DNA of 64,000 nt from Lepas anatifera (Eukaryota; Arthropoda; Thecostraca; Lepadidae), in the NCBI GenBank assembly GCA_034440635.1, contig JAOTON010000043.1:1-64000 (forward strand). Reading direction: 5' to 3'. This document shows positions 12,362 to 23,915 of this stretch, in pieces (the first letter of the stretch is position 1; each line of letters begins with the position of its first letter). The position numbers were made by a program, and so were the translations under genes. The notes under the pieces were generated by a model, which searched no databases, had not been told where the DNA came from, and saw only the letters and a program-made list of their open reading frames with translations.

Positions 12362-12550
12362 CAAGGTGCAGTCAAAAAGTAAGTTCCGGAGAGCCATTAC
12401 TTTTAGCACACGGGTTAAGTGCACGTGCTTTTTTACAAGTTTGTAGGATGAAATTTTATCTTTCAATACATGTCTTATTTTCAGTTGTAGGCCTTTTAGT
12501 TTGGTCACTATCGAGATTCCATCAAGTGGATTTCTAGAGACTGGCCCAAA

Positions 12551-13081
12551 ATGGCCGAAGCTACCAGAATCGAGCAAAGCTCCATCATAAGATTTTTGAC
12601 GCTGTAGGGCAAATCGGCTCAGAAAATTCATCTAGAGCTGGGGAATGTGTTAGGGAATCAGGCTTTCTCGGATAGTGCAGTACGCAGGAGGGTGAGAGAG
12701 TTTAAGCAGGGTCGTTACACTGCGATAGACAAAGCACGTGCTGGAAGGGCCACCACGCCGTGCGACACAGACCATGTCACACTCGTAGAAAATCTGGTAA
12801 TAGCGGACAGACGTAGAACCATGGATGGAATCGCTGAAACACTGGGGATTAGTCGTGGAATGGTATCGAGCATCATTTTCGATAAACTGAAGATTTCCAA
12901 AGATTGTTCCATATGGGTCCCGCGATGTCTCACGGAGGGCCAGAAAACTGTCCGACAAACCATCGATAAAATTGTTTGCATAGATACCTACGAGGAGGCG
13001 AGAGCTTCCTTCCTGAATGAGAAAGTAACGGAGGCTGAGGGTTGGTTTCCTCTCTTTAACATAGAGACCAAAAGTCAATAA
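12551..13081 (+). pseudogene. Mariner transposase N-terminal half, broken
   Basis: Translation from the ATG at 12551 gives the paired helix-turn-helix DNA-binding region of mariner transposases: an opening EQSSIIRFL-like helix, then RRRVREFKQGR, then the linker and second HTH (ETLGISRGMVSSI), then WVPRCLTEGQK. An in-frame TAG at about 12605 interrupts it where the family usually reads L-E-G-K-S. The frame ends at 13081, before the DDD catalytic domain, which I do not see downstream. It is non-functional. Confidence 0.85.
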
Positions 13082-13169
13082 CTCCAGTGGAAGTGTGCCA
13101 CCTCTCTGCCCCCCAAAAAGCTGCGCGTGCACTAACAGTATACCAGTCCACCAGTATGGTAGACAGTTC

Positions 13170-13860
13170 AGTTCAGTTCAGTATATTAAGAAACAATCCA
13201 CACGAGTTAAAAACAATGGGGTGGCTTTTCGTGTTTCCACGTCAGTCGTTAAAAAGAAGGCAACACTTAAGATAAGATAAAAACTTGGGATAAAAGACAG
13301 AAAAAATCATGCATACAGAGTAAAGTCACACATAAAATCATACATAAAACAAATACGATCACTGCAGCTCTCTCATCTGTCTCTCCAGCAGCATACATCG
13401 TAGAGTTGCCTTGAAAGGCACGTCTTCTCCTATATCCAGCTCGTTCAGCAGAGCTGCCCCCGGTACGCCAGCCTACGCCGCCCGGCTTCAGTCCGGACCC
13501 GCGGGAGGGACAGCTCCGCTGACCGGCGTGTCGCGTGGTTGTGAATGGTGTTGCGTGGTGGGCCTATGGTGTTAGCTATGTATGGTGGAGTGCCAGTGCG
13601 AATGGTTTTGTGAAGTGAGGAAAGTGTGTGATAGTGAATGAGGCTGTTGGCGTCCAGCCACTTCAGCCTCTCAACAACACCGGAAATGTGGTCGTGTTTC
13701 CGACGTCCGCTGATAACCCGGGCGCAGAAGTTGATGATTTTTTGAATTTTGCGAATCTGAGTAGGGTTACATGCTAGTGAATAAAGCTCCGCCAAGGCCA
13801 TAGGAGGACTGGTTCGCCGCTGGGAGCGCTATGGGGAAACGTGGGAAGTTTATTTTAAAG
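13170..13860 (-). pseudogene. Non-LTR retrotransposon (LINE) 3' fragment inside the mariner
   Basis: A minus-strand frame at 13801-13445 contains RKIQKIINFCARVISG, RKHDHISGVVERLKWL and GTPPYIAN. This resembles the region downstream of the reverse transcriptase in jockey/CR1-like LINEs. A short GAACT-type tandem tail at about 13170-13186 fits a LINE 3' end. It is truncated at its 5' side near 13860 and lies wholly between the mariner TIRs, so it inserted after the mariner. Confidence 0.75.
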
Positions 13861-13941
13861 AATGAGTTGTCAATAGTTTTGATGGCACAATAAATGCTTG
13901 CGCTGGAGAGTTCCGGAACTTACTTTTTGACTGCACTGGTA

Positions 13942-16900
13942 GATTATCCACCGCCAGAAGCGATCACAAAACATTGATCAGCAAAGAAAACAAACTCGAA
14001 AACAGGTCATTCCGATGACGAGCTCAGCTTTAAGCTTGGCCCCGTTCACCGTCCGTGACGTGGTCCTCCGCCATTCTCAGAAGTTGCCCGCCAGCGGGGC
14101 TGGAACTCAGCTAACCCTCTGAGGTCACGGCCGGCAGCTTCAGTTTCAGTTTATTCGCACATGCCCAACAAGCAGTGTTTTTCATGATTGCGCGCCAGCA
14201 CATAACGAGGGAAAACATTGGCGAAAAAAGGAAAAACATATTCATAAATACCTTAGTGGGATGTATCATCAGGCTAGGCCGTAGGAAATTTTTCAGCTCA
14301 CACTTAAAAACCGGGTCGGTTTGCGGCAACACGCACATCAGGTTGCAGTGTCTTCTACCTGAGAGCTCCGACACTGGCCAACCAGAGGCTCCCCTCCGCA
14401 GGTCCAGGCTGGCGCCGGTCTCAATTGATGGTTAAGTCTGAGGTCGTGGTGTCCATGTTTAGCAGTAACAAACACCACTCCCATCTGGCACAGGGCGTGA
14501 GCAACTGGTGATACGCAAAAGCTCTGGTAACGCAGGAGTCTCCAAGCGACGAAACTCCTCATGGCTGGATGTGTTCAAATTTATTTTTGTCGATGTTGAC
14601 TCGAACCGGAAAGACAGCCAGTCTTTTTATTCCCTGGGTTGTACCGCAAGTCTCAAAGATGGACACACAACAGCCGAATTATGAAATGGCCACAGCATTG
14701 GTGACCTGCACAGGCAGGGAATAGCAAGGCTTACACGGATGCGAACTGTCAGCGTGCCGGTGCATTTTTACAAAATGGTCAATATGGAGATCATACGTCA
14801 GATGTCTATGCACGTGTTTTGTACGGACCGGATTTCCCGTTCTCTGCTCTTGGTGAAAACTGTTTTGACATTTACAATAAAAAATGCGCTAGGGATTGCA
14901 TAAATACACTAAAACTGCATGCCACGTCGCATACCGCAGTACATACGCGTCGCGTCGGAAGCCAATACATCCTGCCGTGCTATATTCTTATATAATGTTC
15001 TGGAGAGGAAATGTAGCACCTTGGTATATAGTTCTAGAGTGATTTTATGGACAATATTGACTGAATATAATGAATCTAGCTTTATTTCTGATTAAATATG
15101 GTAATAGGGCGAATACTTCATTTTCATTTCTCCCGATTTGTTAGAGGTAAGAAGTCTACAAATTCGTGTGACTTTAAATCGGCGTGCAATCTGATCATGC
15201 TTGGTGCAGTGATAAATTCCTTCGTTCAAGCCACACATAAATGCGAATACAAATAAAGCATGTTCAGCTAGAAAGAGGCTTTTTGGCCAATTGGACGCTT
15301 CGCAATTTCTACTATTCTTCTCCATATATTAAAACACATTCAGCGCGTGAAACTAGTCAATAAATCAAGTCATACGGATTTATAATATCCAGTACCAAAT
15401 TCATGTTTAGCGCACAGTTTAAGAGATCCAGGGAGGAAAATGTGTTCACCCAGCGCGACGACGGCTTTAAATCCACCTTCGTGATTGGCAATGGACACGT
15501 GACCAGACGGGGAGGAGGTGAATTTTTACTCTGTTCTCCGCCAACGGTAAGTTCTAGGATACATACAATATCGACCAAATGGTTTCTCGGCATGCTCTAT
15601 AGCATGGCTATCCCACTTTAAAATTTATTATGAATGTGCCATATTACCTGGAACTGACATCACAAAAGAAAATCACATATTTACCTGTTTTCGTAACATA
15701 TTTGTGTACGTTTTCATATGAAAAGTGTCCGGATATCATCCACAAAATACGTCAGAAAACACTTCCAAATCTTCCATAGAATCTAAAAAATCCGTTAAGT
15801 CTCCAGCCACTGGAAAACAAGACCCAACACAGACAAGCTCCTCTCAACCTTGTGGATAAGTCATTTGATAATTGGCCTTCATCTTGCCACTTCACGAGCA
15901 GCATCAGTGCAATCATCGGCAAGTCCAAAAACGTTTCTCCGATCAGCCAACGACACGAAATTGCTATTTCCCGGTCAGAAAACGGCTAGTGGTGAGATAG
16001 ATTTCCACTTGAAACTTTCGATGAAAAACCGATAACCTTACAGATTGGGTTTAAACCTTCCATCCGCGCTGGCTTTACCCGGGTAGAGGATGTGCCGCCT
16101 TCGTTATGGTTGGGGGAGGGAGGAGCAAATCATTAACTTTTCGATAGTTCGAAAACTAAAAGGACTAGGAAGATGCGTAAAAGGCAGATGCGAGCTCACC
16201 AGAAATTCAGCCTCGGAAAGATAAAAAAACAAATTTCAGGCAATTCCTGAACGAGAGTGGTTACGCCCGTTTTCAGGCAGCTGTCGAGCGAGCGTCACCT
16301 GTGACGAGGTTCTCACGAGTCACGCCCGCTTCTCACGAGCCCGGGCCGTTGTCAACAACACTCCCGGCGAGGCGGTCACGCCACACTCCGTGAGGCAAGT
16401 CACGAGCGCATGCCGAGGAACGCACGCAATCGACCGCGCCGAGCCAGCCGCCCGCTTCCACCCGCCGTGAAATCAAACGTTACGCACGCTTTGCCGGCAT
16501 CGACATTTCTGCTTACAATCAAAATGTTCCATACACACAAAGGGTAACGATTAGACCTACCGCTTGGATGCGAGGCTTCCGTTCCCAACCGTCTGCGGAA
16601 CCCTATCGCGCGACAAGCCAACTGGTAAACGCGAGGGCGTTTATAATGTCCACTGACAGCTTCTCCGAGCCACAAATGTACGATAACCACAGATCAATAA
16701 CGCCACAGCACGCCAGCACTGACGCACAACCCTCCACGCGCCCTCTTCGGCCGCGACTGGACCCCGCACAGGCGGCTGGCGGCGGTGCGCGCGCCGCTCT
16801 CGTGTCCGCCGCGCCACGACCGCCGCCGCCGCCGCCGGCTGGACGGACAAGGTCGCGCGGCGTGGGGTCACCGCCTGCGGTGCGGAGCAAAGGCGCCGGA

Positions 16901-16974
16901 GGGCGGACAGGTTAACTTGCACACATGCTATCTGTGGGACGATTCGAAACGAGTGCATTGATGGTTAACATATA
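13942..16974. other. No recognised gene; possible LINE 3' tail at 14140-14350
   Basis: On the minus strand, AATAAA followed by CTGAAACTGAAGCTG at about 14135-14155 looks like a LINE 3' end. A GC- and CpG-rich block spans 16260-16915, with GGCGG/CCGCC runs at 16780-16910, and could be a promoter or first exon, but no coding identity emerges. The remainder (14600-16250) is AT-leaning and featureless. Confidence 0.4.
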
Positions 16975-17165
16975 CCCTGGACACATGAGCAGCTTCAGTA
17001 CACTCTATATACGCACCGGTCGCGGTATGGACTAACTCATTAACTAACTCACTAAATCTTTGAACCGGAAGTCTCTTAGGAAGACTCCCGGTTACATGAG
17101 TCGATATGTCCGTTCCCATCCTTGGTACCTAAATAGAGCGTACTGAAGCTGCTCATGTATCCGGG
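16975..17165. mobile_element. MITE with ~34-bp inverted repeats
   Basis: The left end has ACATGAGCAGCTTCAGTAC and the right end has GTACTGAAGCTGCTCATGT, each followed by an inverted CTCTAT. The core word TACTGAAGCTGCTCATGTAT is also present alone at about 43739-43758 in a TAPT1 intron. About 190 bp and non-coding; no target duplication resolved. Confidence 0.7.
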
Positions 17166-18305
17166 GAAATGTCGAACCCGTCCACTGGTGAAGTTCGATT
17201 AACTCTGTTTTCAGAGGCCAAGCCTAGGCGAATGGAATGAGGCTGAAGACTGTAACGACAGGAGTGTACGTTGGGGCCGTGCCAAACACAGGTGGGACTG
17301 GGATCGGACCCGCTTCGGGTGCACATTCGTGTATGAGTCAGTGAACCGATTCCTCCAGCCAACCGGAAGAAGTCACTGAGCCGAGCGGTAATTGGTACCA
17401 GCGGTGAGATGACCAGTCCATCAGAACTCCAACCTCGACTCGACTTTGAATGTTTGTGTCCAGCCAACTCAGACTCAGGTCTGTGGCTGCACGGTACTTT
17501 GTGACACTCGGTTCACATTGTATCATCTCCTGAGTACATCCGCGCAAGAGGCACCGATAGAACGCTTGTTTTGTGTTTTGTTGAGCTTGCGAAGAGTGGT
17601 CGAGCCACGACTGACTCACCCTTTCCGTAGTTCCCGTCCGAGAATGCATATGAACGTGGACACTGGACAAGCAATAATAGTCGGCCTTTGAGGATCCGAG
17701 ACAGAAAAATGTGCACGTGTTAAGAACCTTGTCCCCTTGTAATCACGAAATCATTAAATATTTATGCGTGACGCCAGGTGACGATCAGTGCGACGACTAG
17801 ATTTGGGGGAGCGAGGCGAGGCATGAACCGGTTGAAAAAAATGCCGAAATTGTTTGTCCTCTCAGACAGCTGTTGACGAGCACAAACGTAGGCAAGCAAT
17901 TTGCACGACAGTCCAATGCCTTTTTACTAGCACTGTAACTCCACTGGAAAAGTCTTCTAGTTGACGGATTGGTTGACCAGTCTCAGGCTAATTTCGGAAT
18001 TGTTCGGCGCACAAAATCAGCGGATGTGCTTTTCAATGAACTTCTCCACATAGAAAAAGAAAATATTCGGGGCTTTGCTTGAAACCCTGAGACAGCTTGA
18101 AAGCTCTGAATCTTTGCTTTCTCTATGTGCAGAAGTCCATTTAAAAGTATACCACACAAAAACTTTACATGTCTTTCCAGACCAGCGGATGGTATGGCTG
18201 TAGATGCTGCGCTGTCCCCGAGGCTCGTAAATGCCTGGCCGCTTGAAAAGGCAAATGAGCGGGCGACAAAACCCCAAATAAATAATTGCACTGCTGTTAG
18301 ACACT
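17166..18305. other. No recognised gene
   Basis: Ordinary sequence. Open frames up to 110 codons on either strand have no recognisable product. Confidence 0.5.
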
Positions 18306-18307
18306 TT

Positions 18308-20278
18308 AACCTTCACCCAGGTGCGAGTATGAACCCCCTTCGCCCCGGTGGGGGGTTAAAAAAGGACCCCTCCAATTCGAAAGCTAACAAAGTTAGGAAG
18401 ACTCGGGAAAAAAACGATCAAACGCCCATCCAAACGCAACCGAAGTTACTTCGAGCATTTTTTCGTCATGCCAATGTTGAGGTCAGTACAGGTCAGATTA
18501 GATCAAACAAAATCCTTAAACGAGGTGCACTTACAAAACCTTGCGTGCATCCAAGTTCGGGTGAGGTCAAAGGCTAGGGCGTTGCAGGCCACTGAATATT
18601 GAGCTTGAAGTATATGCCTTTCGACTATAATATCAAGCAGGCTCGATTTAGCCCCGCTTTGTACGACCTCAGAAGAAATACATATATGAGAGTACTTCCT
18701 CAGTCATTTTAAAATTGTCAGAAATACGCATCGATAGTGGCCAAAATTCCGAGGTTAGGTCTAGCTTGAAGTTAAACAAAGCCGAGGACGATACGCTACC
18801 TGTACTATGGGGCAATTACTCTTTGGCTAACAGTTTCCACACCAAACGTGAACAATATTTTTAGCCACCATCGGAATCCACCATATGAATCGAATGACAT
18901 TCGGTTTTACCATGTTAGGTCAAATTCAGATATTAATCTGACCTCAGGTCACCGAATTGACCCGACGAGACATGGTATGGCCGTGACGTACATACATTAT
19001 TTGACTTGCACTGGTAATATAAACACAATGATGATAAAATAAAAGCTTTGATGATAATGTTATAAAAAATTAACCGGCAATCGCTCATAGTATAATGAAA
19101 TTGAAAATACCAAATAGTATATTGATATTTCGACGGCGTGTCTTCTTCAGGAGCAAGTTTTGAATTTGAAAGTCATTGATAGCAATGATTTTTAAATTCA
19201 ATTTGAATTTAGGCGAACAGCAAGCAGGTACACGTGAAAACAATGCTTAACATCTCGCGAAGGATACAGTGTGATGGGTTACCTAAAAAAAGATACATTT
19301 ACGAACTACAGGATACAGAAACTAAACACACATAAAAGCACAGTATGCATGGATGTAACAGTATGCACTGTTACATCCATAGTTTTTATGCATGGATGTA
19401 ACAGTATGCACTGTTACATCCATAGTTTTGTTGCATACTGTGCTTTTATGTGTGTTTAGTTTCTGTATCCTGTAGTTTGTAAATGTATCTTTTTTAGGTA
19501 ACTCATCACACCGTATCCTTCGCGAGATGTTAAGCATTGTTTCACGTGTACCTGCTTGCTGTTCGCCCTAAATTCAAATTGAATTTAAAAATCATTGCTA
19601 TCAATGACTTTCAAATTCAAAACTTGCTCCTGAAGAAGACACGCCGTCGAAATATCAATATACTATTTGGCATTTTCAATTTCATTATACTATGAGCGAT
19701 TGCCGGTTAATTTTTTATAACATTATCATCATGACTTTCACGCTCATTACAACACTTCAAACTCTTAAAAAATAAAAGCTTCATCTTTATCCACTCAAAA
19801 TGTATTGGGTAAAATATCGAAAATAATTCATTGACATCAGATAACCTGGAAAAGGTAGCCGGTCAAATTATTCAGCTTCACTGCAACCTTAGGAATGAGC
19901 CACGAACAAATGTGAAATGATAAAGCTCATCTAAGGCGCACATACTGAGAAACACGCATTTCAATTTTTTCCGCACGCTTACAATGGGTAGATCATGGCC
20001 CGTGCATTACCTCAGGTCATTTACATAAAAAATCCTGCTACCACGTATTTTGGTCCTCTGTGGCATTATTACCTGTTATGAATATTTAATTAATAGATTA
20101 AACATACTCGCACTGCTGCTACTTTGAATATTTTTGGAGGTGAGGTCACTTGACCTGGCCTCGTGACCTGACCTGATTGGACCTTGACCAAAAAATTTTC
20201 AGAAAAATGATCAGAAAACAATTATACCAAGGACAATAACGCTACGCACGGGTTTTCCGGCAAACTTGAAAAACCCTT
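18308..20278 (+). mobile_element. piggyBac-like non-autonomous element, copy 1, interrupted
   Basis: It begins after TTAA with CCTTCACCCAGGTGCGAG and CCTTCGCCCCGGTGGGG. It aligns in order with copy 2 (22930-23911): GTTGAGGTCAGTACAGGTCA near 18477, AAATAAAAGCTT near 19040, GGTCACTTGACCTG near 20146, and a GGGTTTTCCGG..AAACCC end near 20250-20278. The right terminus is eroded (TTAG, not TTAA). A 683-bp palindrome is inserted at 19049-19731. Copies have diverged heavily, so the family is old. Confidence 0.65.
19049..19731. repeat. 683-bp near-perfect palindrome
   Basis: TGATGATAATGTTATAAAAAA at the left is mirrored by TTTTTTATAACATTATCATCA at the right. The arms stay almost identical through TTAACCGGCAATCGCTCATA, the GACGGCGTGTCTTCTTCAGG segment, CACGTG and GGATACAG. 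The centre (about 19345-19430) holds two tandem copies of a smaller palindrome, GGATGTAACAG..CTGTTACATCC. The two arms differ at only a few positions. Short mirrored open frames are artefacts. A transcript could form a long hairpin. Confidence 0.93.
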
Positions 20279-20984
20279 AGCAGGCAGAGTAAAAATAAAC
20301 CCCACCAGGTCGAAGACTAAAACGGCGACACCAGGCCCTGTTGTCAGCCGCATTAACGTCCATTCCGGTATTTCCAGATGTCGGACGTGTGAGAGGAGCA
20401 TAGCTTATGCCGAGCTTTGCTGACTGAAGCTGGGTCTTAAAGCCGTTGGCGTCGGCAAGGCAGTCGACGCGATGGACGTCGTATAGGATGTCTGATGGGA
20501 TACCCGTCAGGACACAGCAGCTAATGAGGTCTACCAGGAACCGGGCCGTCACCAAGATGTGAGCCGGAGCCAGAGAGGGAGAGGGCTTTTCTGGAACGAC
20601 AACTAACGTCCAGCCTTATGCTTTGTTTCCATTGCACCGCTCCTGGACAGTCAGCCTGGTTGTCCCGAACCAGCCGCTGGATCCCAGTGAAGGCCGACAT
20701 CCTTACGATTAAGAACTTATTAGCAAAGCTCTGCTCTGGTTTGGTTCTAAAATAAACAGATTCATTCCAAAAAAGTACGAGTAATTTTGATATGCAGTGA
20801 ATGGTTTAGTCAGTACTTGTGCCCGGTACTAAGGTACCAGTTGTGCCCAGTACTATAATCTTCGGCCTGGGCGCCCTCTACTCAGGCACCTCCCGCGCCT
20901 CCCGTCCCATCGATTTTGGTTGCCCTCTGCAGGAGAGTTCCCCACCGATGCACCCCTCTCCTCAATTCCGAGTCAATAATAGTC
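20279..20984. other. No recognised gene
   Basis: A 92-codon minus-strand frame (20555-20277) has no recognisable product. Nothing else is visible. Confidence 0.5.
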
Positions 20985-21160
20985 AACATTTTGGGGGGCT
21001 TATCGACGCACAACTGTTACGGTCATACGGCAGCACCAACTATTTCCCTGTTGGAAGGGTTTCCGGGAAGCCAAACTGTTTCTTTCTTAGAAAATCCTTC
21101 GGACCTTAAACCCAGGTAGGCCACGTGGAAAGCAAACACGCTTACCACCATTTCACCCCT
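20985..21160 (-). mobile_element. tRNA-derived SINE, family member 3
   Basis: Read on the minus strand, it has TGGTGGTAAGCG, the B-box-like GGGTTTAAGGTCC, the body CCCTTCCAACAGGG, and the tail TTGGTGCTGCCGTATGACC..GTGCGTCGATAAGCCCCC. This matches the copy at 53860 in order and spacing. Confidence 0.8.
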
Positions 21161-21689
21161 CCCCCCATTCAAAACTAATATTTTCAAGCTGTTTTACAGC
21201 TGCCTTGAGACAGAGCTTGATGGTACACCCTCCGCCCTCCTCGCCTTCCAGATTAAATGTATCCGATTTCACCACGGTAGATCTATTTTACTTGTGAGCC
21301 TCTGAGAGTATGCCTCCCACCCCACCATCCACTCACCATCTCTCAAGGAGTTTAGGTTAAAATTTGTCCAGGCCGCAAGTTTCTTACCGAGCAAGCCAAA
21401 TATAATAGCGTATTCTCGCGGCCACAGAGCCAATGATACTTCATTTCATTTATTTATATCATTGTCCACGGTGAGAATCTATTTAACAAGGTCAAATTGA
21501 TCCTCAGCCAGGAAGCATCAACAATAAATTGTATAGTTTCTAATAATTTTATTTTCTAAATCAATAATTTTGAATGTCTATAACTTATGTATAGGTATAT
21601 AAACATAATAGCATATAGAAACATAAAAACACAAATACAATAGTACGTCCCGACATCAGATCCCATAACTTCAACTCTAAAACTATTGC
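21161..21689. other. No gene; possible LINE 3' UTR
   Basis: The AT-rich segment contains TTCATTTCATTTATT at about 21440. This may be the 3' end of the LINE fragment that follows on the minus strand. Confidence 0.4.
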
Positions 21690-22600
21690 TAAGATTTAAA
21701 ACGAAGCTACATAGCCGAAAACTTGGTTTCTAAATCGACACAGCGTGTCATTGAATATGTCCGAGAGTGGGCACCGGTCTAGGACCTCATTTGTCCTGCT
21801 GGGTGTCCTCCCGAGTAACCCTTCCTCCACGGTGTTCACACGAGCATATGGGGTGCGAATGAAAGTCATTTGTCTTTTTGTTACCGAAACACTGAATGAG
21901 AACGCTTCTAGCAAGAATGCTGATTTGATTGTACATCTGAGGACATTTCTTAGAAATAAAATGTCATGCTGTATTCTACGAGATTCTAGTGAAGTAAGTC
22001 CAAAATGCTTCAGTAATTTTCCATAGACTAATGATCCGCATTGCTGCCTTAGTGTGCGTTTAGTCACACCAGACACTTGTGTTGCACTCTTTCTACTCTG
22101 TCCATATGTGATGCTGCCGCCCCACTCTATATGACGGAGCAGTGATCTAGTACGGATGGAACGTGAGCGTAGTGAGAAACAGGACGGCTGACCTGTTGAA
22201 GCATCCTCTCACGTCAGCTCTCTGAAAACAGAATGACAAAACCGAGCGACCTCTCTCCCTTTTATATTATGGTATCTACGTGAGACCCGAAAGTGAGCTT
22301 CGTATAAAAATGACGCCTAAAACCTTGACATTCTAAACGTGTTCTAATGACGTAGCATTCATGAAATATGCTGAATGAAACAGTCCCGTTTTCAATAACA
22401 TACGAAAGATTTGCACTTAGCCGGATTCAAATTTAGCTTCCACGTTTTGGACCAGAGCCAGAGTCGGTGTAAATCAGCCTGAAGTTGCGCTGAATCGTTT
22501 ATGGAACTGACTTGACGATAAATTTTTACGCCGTCGGCGAACATAAGACAGTGCGAGGTCTCTCGGCAGGCAGTCCATTTATAAAGATGGCATCATCTAT
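21690..22600 (-). pseudogene. Degraded LINE reverse transcriptase fragment
   Basis: On the minus strand, near 22560-22430, the peptide LMFADGVKIYRQ..LNLNPAKCKSF resembles the F-A-D-D box and following region of jockey/CR1-type reverse transcriptases, with the second catalytic aspartate replaced by glycine. Several stops and frameshifts follow. An open frame at 22076-21696 then gives the C-terminal region (SLESRRIQHDILFLRNVL). It is non-functional. Confidence 0.75.
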
Positions 22601-22794
22601 GAAACTAGCATTGAACGTTGAAACTTTAGCTAGGATAACTTATGTAACGGTAAGTTTTGTGCCAGTATCCTGAAACTAGTATTCGCGCGGAAGTAATTGC
22701 AATCAAATGACTCGTAGCGCCCACGGCGTTTGGACGCCAGAGGTGTGACATACGTTTCAGTAATTCTTAATTCAGTAATCCCATGAACCCCAAT

Positions 22795-22907
<113 letters not shown>

Positions 22908-22929
22908 GCATAAACCGAAATTATTTTAA

Positions 22930-23911
22930 CCCGCGCCCCGATGGGCCTCCGAGCCACCTTCGCCCTGGTGGGGGTGTTTCAACACCCTCCCCCTCGAACT
23001 CGGCCCTTATGCGGGATAGCAAAAAAACGCAAACGCTGGTGGATAGCTCATACAAATTCATAAAGAAACTATATCCACCACTTCTTGGCTCAGGTCAATA
23101 TTGAGGTCATGACAGGTCAAAGAAAGTGAGATTTTGAGTAGAGGTGTTGGGCTCTGGCGTCTGACAGAGTTGAGTTAGAATCATTTTTGAGGAACCATTC
23201 GCTTCCTCTCGTCATGGCGAATCGAATGATGTATAATATGACTATACTAGGTCAAAACACAAAAATGACCTGACCTCAGGTCAAGTCGAGGTCACTTTTT
23301 AATTAACCTAGCATAGTCAGTATGCATATCAATCGGCTCGCAATAGTAATCCAAACGCAATGATGTAAAAATAAAAGATGTATCATCATTTCATGCAGTT
23401 ATTGACCTAAGTCTGAAAACCGCTTAAGTAGCTCCCGATGACCTCTCAGAGGTCACAAATAAAAATTGCAAGATGAGCCTGGAAAGGGGCCCAGGATGCT
23501 TCGATTTGGAAAATATGAAGGTATTTTCAGCTTTATCTACACAAATACAGCCCAATTTGTTTTCCATGCATTTCCAATGGAGAGGTCACGGTCCGTACTT
23601 GACCTTAAGTCATCGATATGAAAAATCACAGAACATATTTTGTAGAACTCAGTGGAGCCATTATGTGCTATAAGTTTCAATCCGATAGATTCACCCATTT
23701 TTTACTTATGCTACCTTAAACATTTTTTAGGTGAGGTCACTTGACCTGCACTGGTGACCTGAACTGAGATGATCCAAACTTAAAATTTTGGGGAAAGTTG
23801 CGGAATCGATCAAGGATAAGGTATGCCAAGTACGGCGGCGCTTCGCGCCGCCGTTGTTCGCACCACCGGAAAACCCGAGGGGGTGTTCAAACACCCCCAC
23901 CGGGGCGAGGG
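22930..23911 (+). mobile_element. piggyBac-like non-autonomous element, copy 2
   Basis: The element is flanked by TTAA on both sides (22926-22929 and 23912-23915). The termini start CCCGCGCCCCG and end CGGGGCGAGGG, with subterminal GTGGGGGTGTTTCAACACCC versus its inverse near 23880. TTAA targets and CCC-starting ends are piggyBac features; no transposase is encoded. AGGTCA is frequent inside (about 23094, 23250-23290, 23730-23765). 982 bp. Confidence 0.8.
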
Positions 23912-23915
23912 TTAA

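Larger units (their letters stand above)
12362..13939 (+). mobile_element. Tc1/mariner-type transposon, interrupted and degenerate
   Basis: Terminal inverted repeats of about 28 bp lie at 12362-12390 and 13912-13939, sharing GTGCAGTCAAAAAGTAAG and TTCCGGA. TA dinucleotides flank both ends (12360-12361 and 13940-13941), the mariner target. The element is 1578 bp, longer than the usual ~1.3 kb, because a LINE fragment sits inside and the transposase catalytic half appears to be missing. Confidence 0.88.

Noticed and set aside
16260..16915. CpG-rich promoter or first exon
   Set aside because: No start site, conserved peptide or downstream exon could be tied to it, so it is described only as a GC-rich block.
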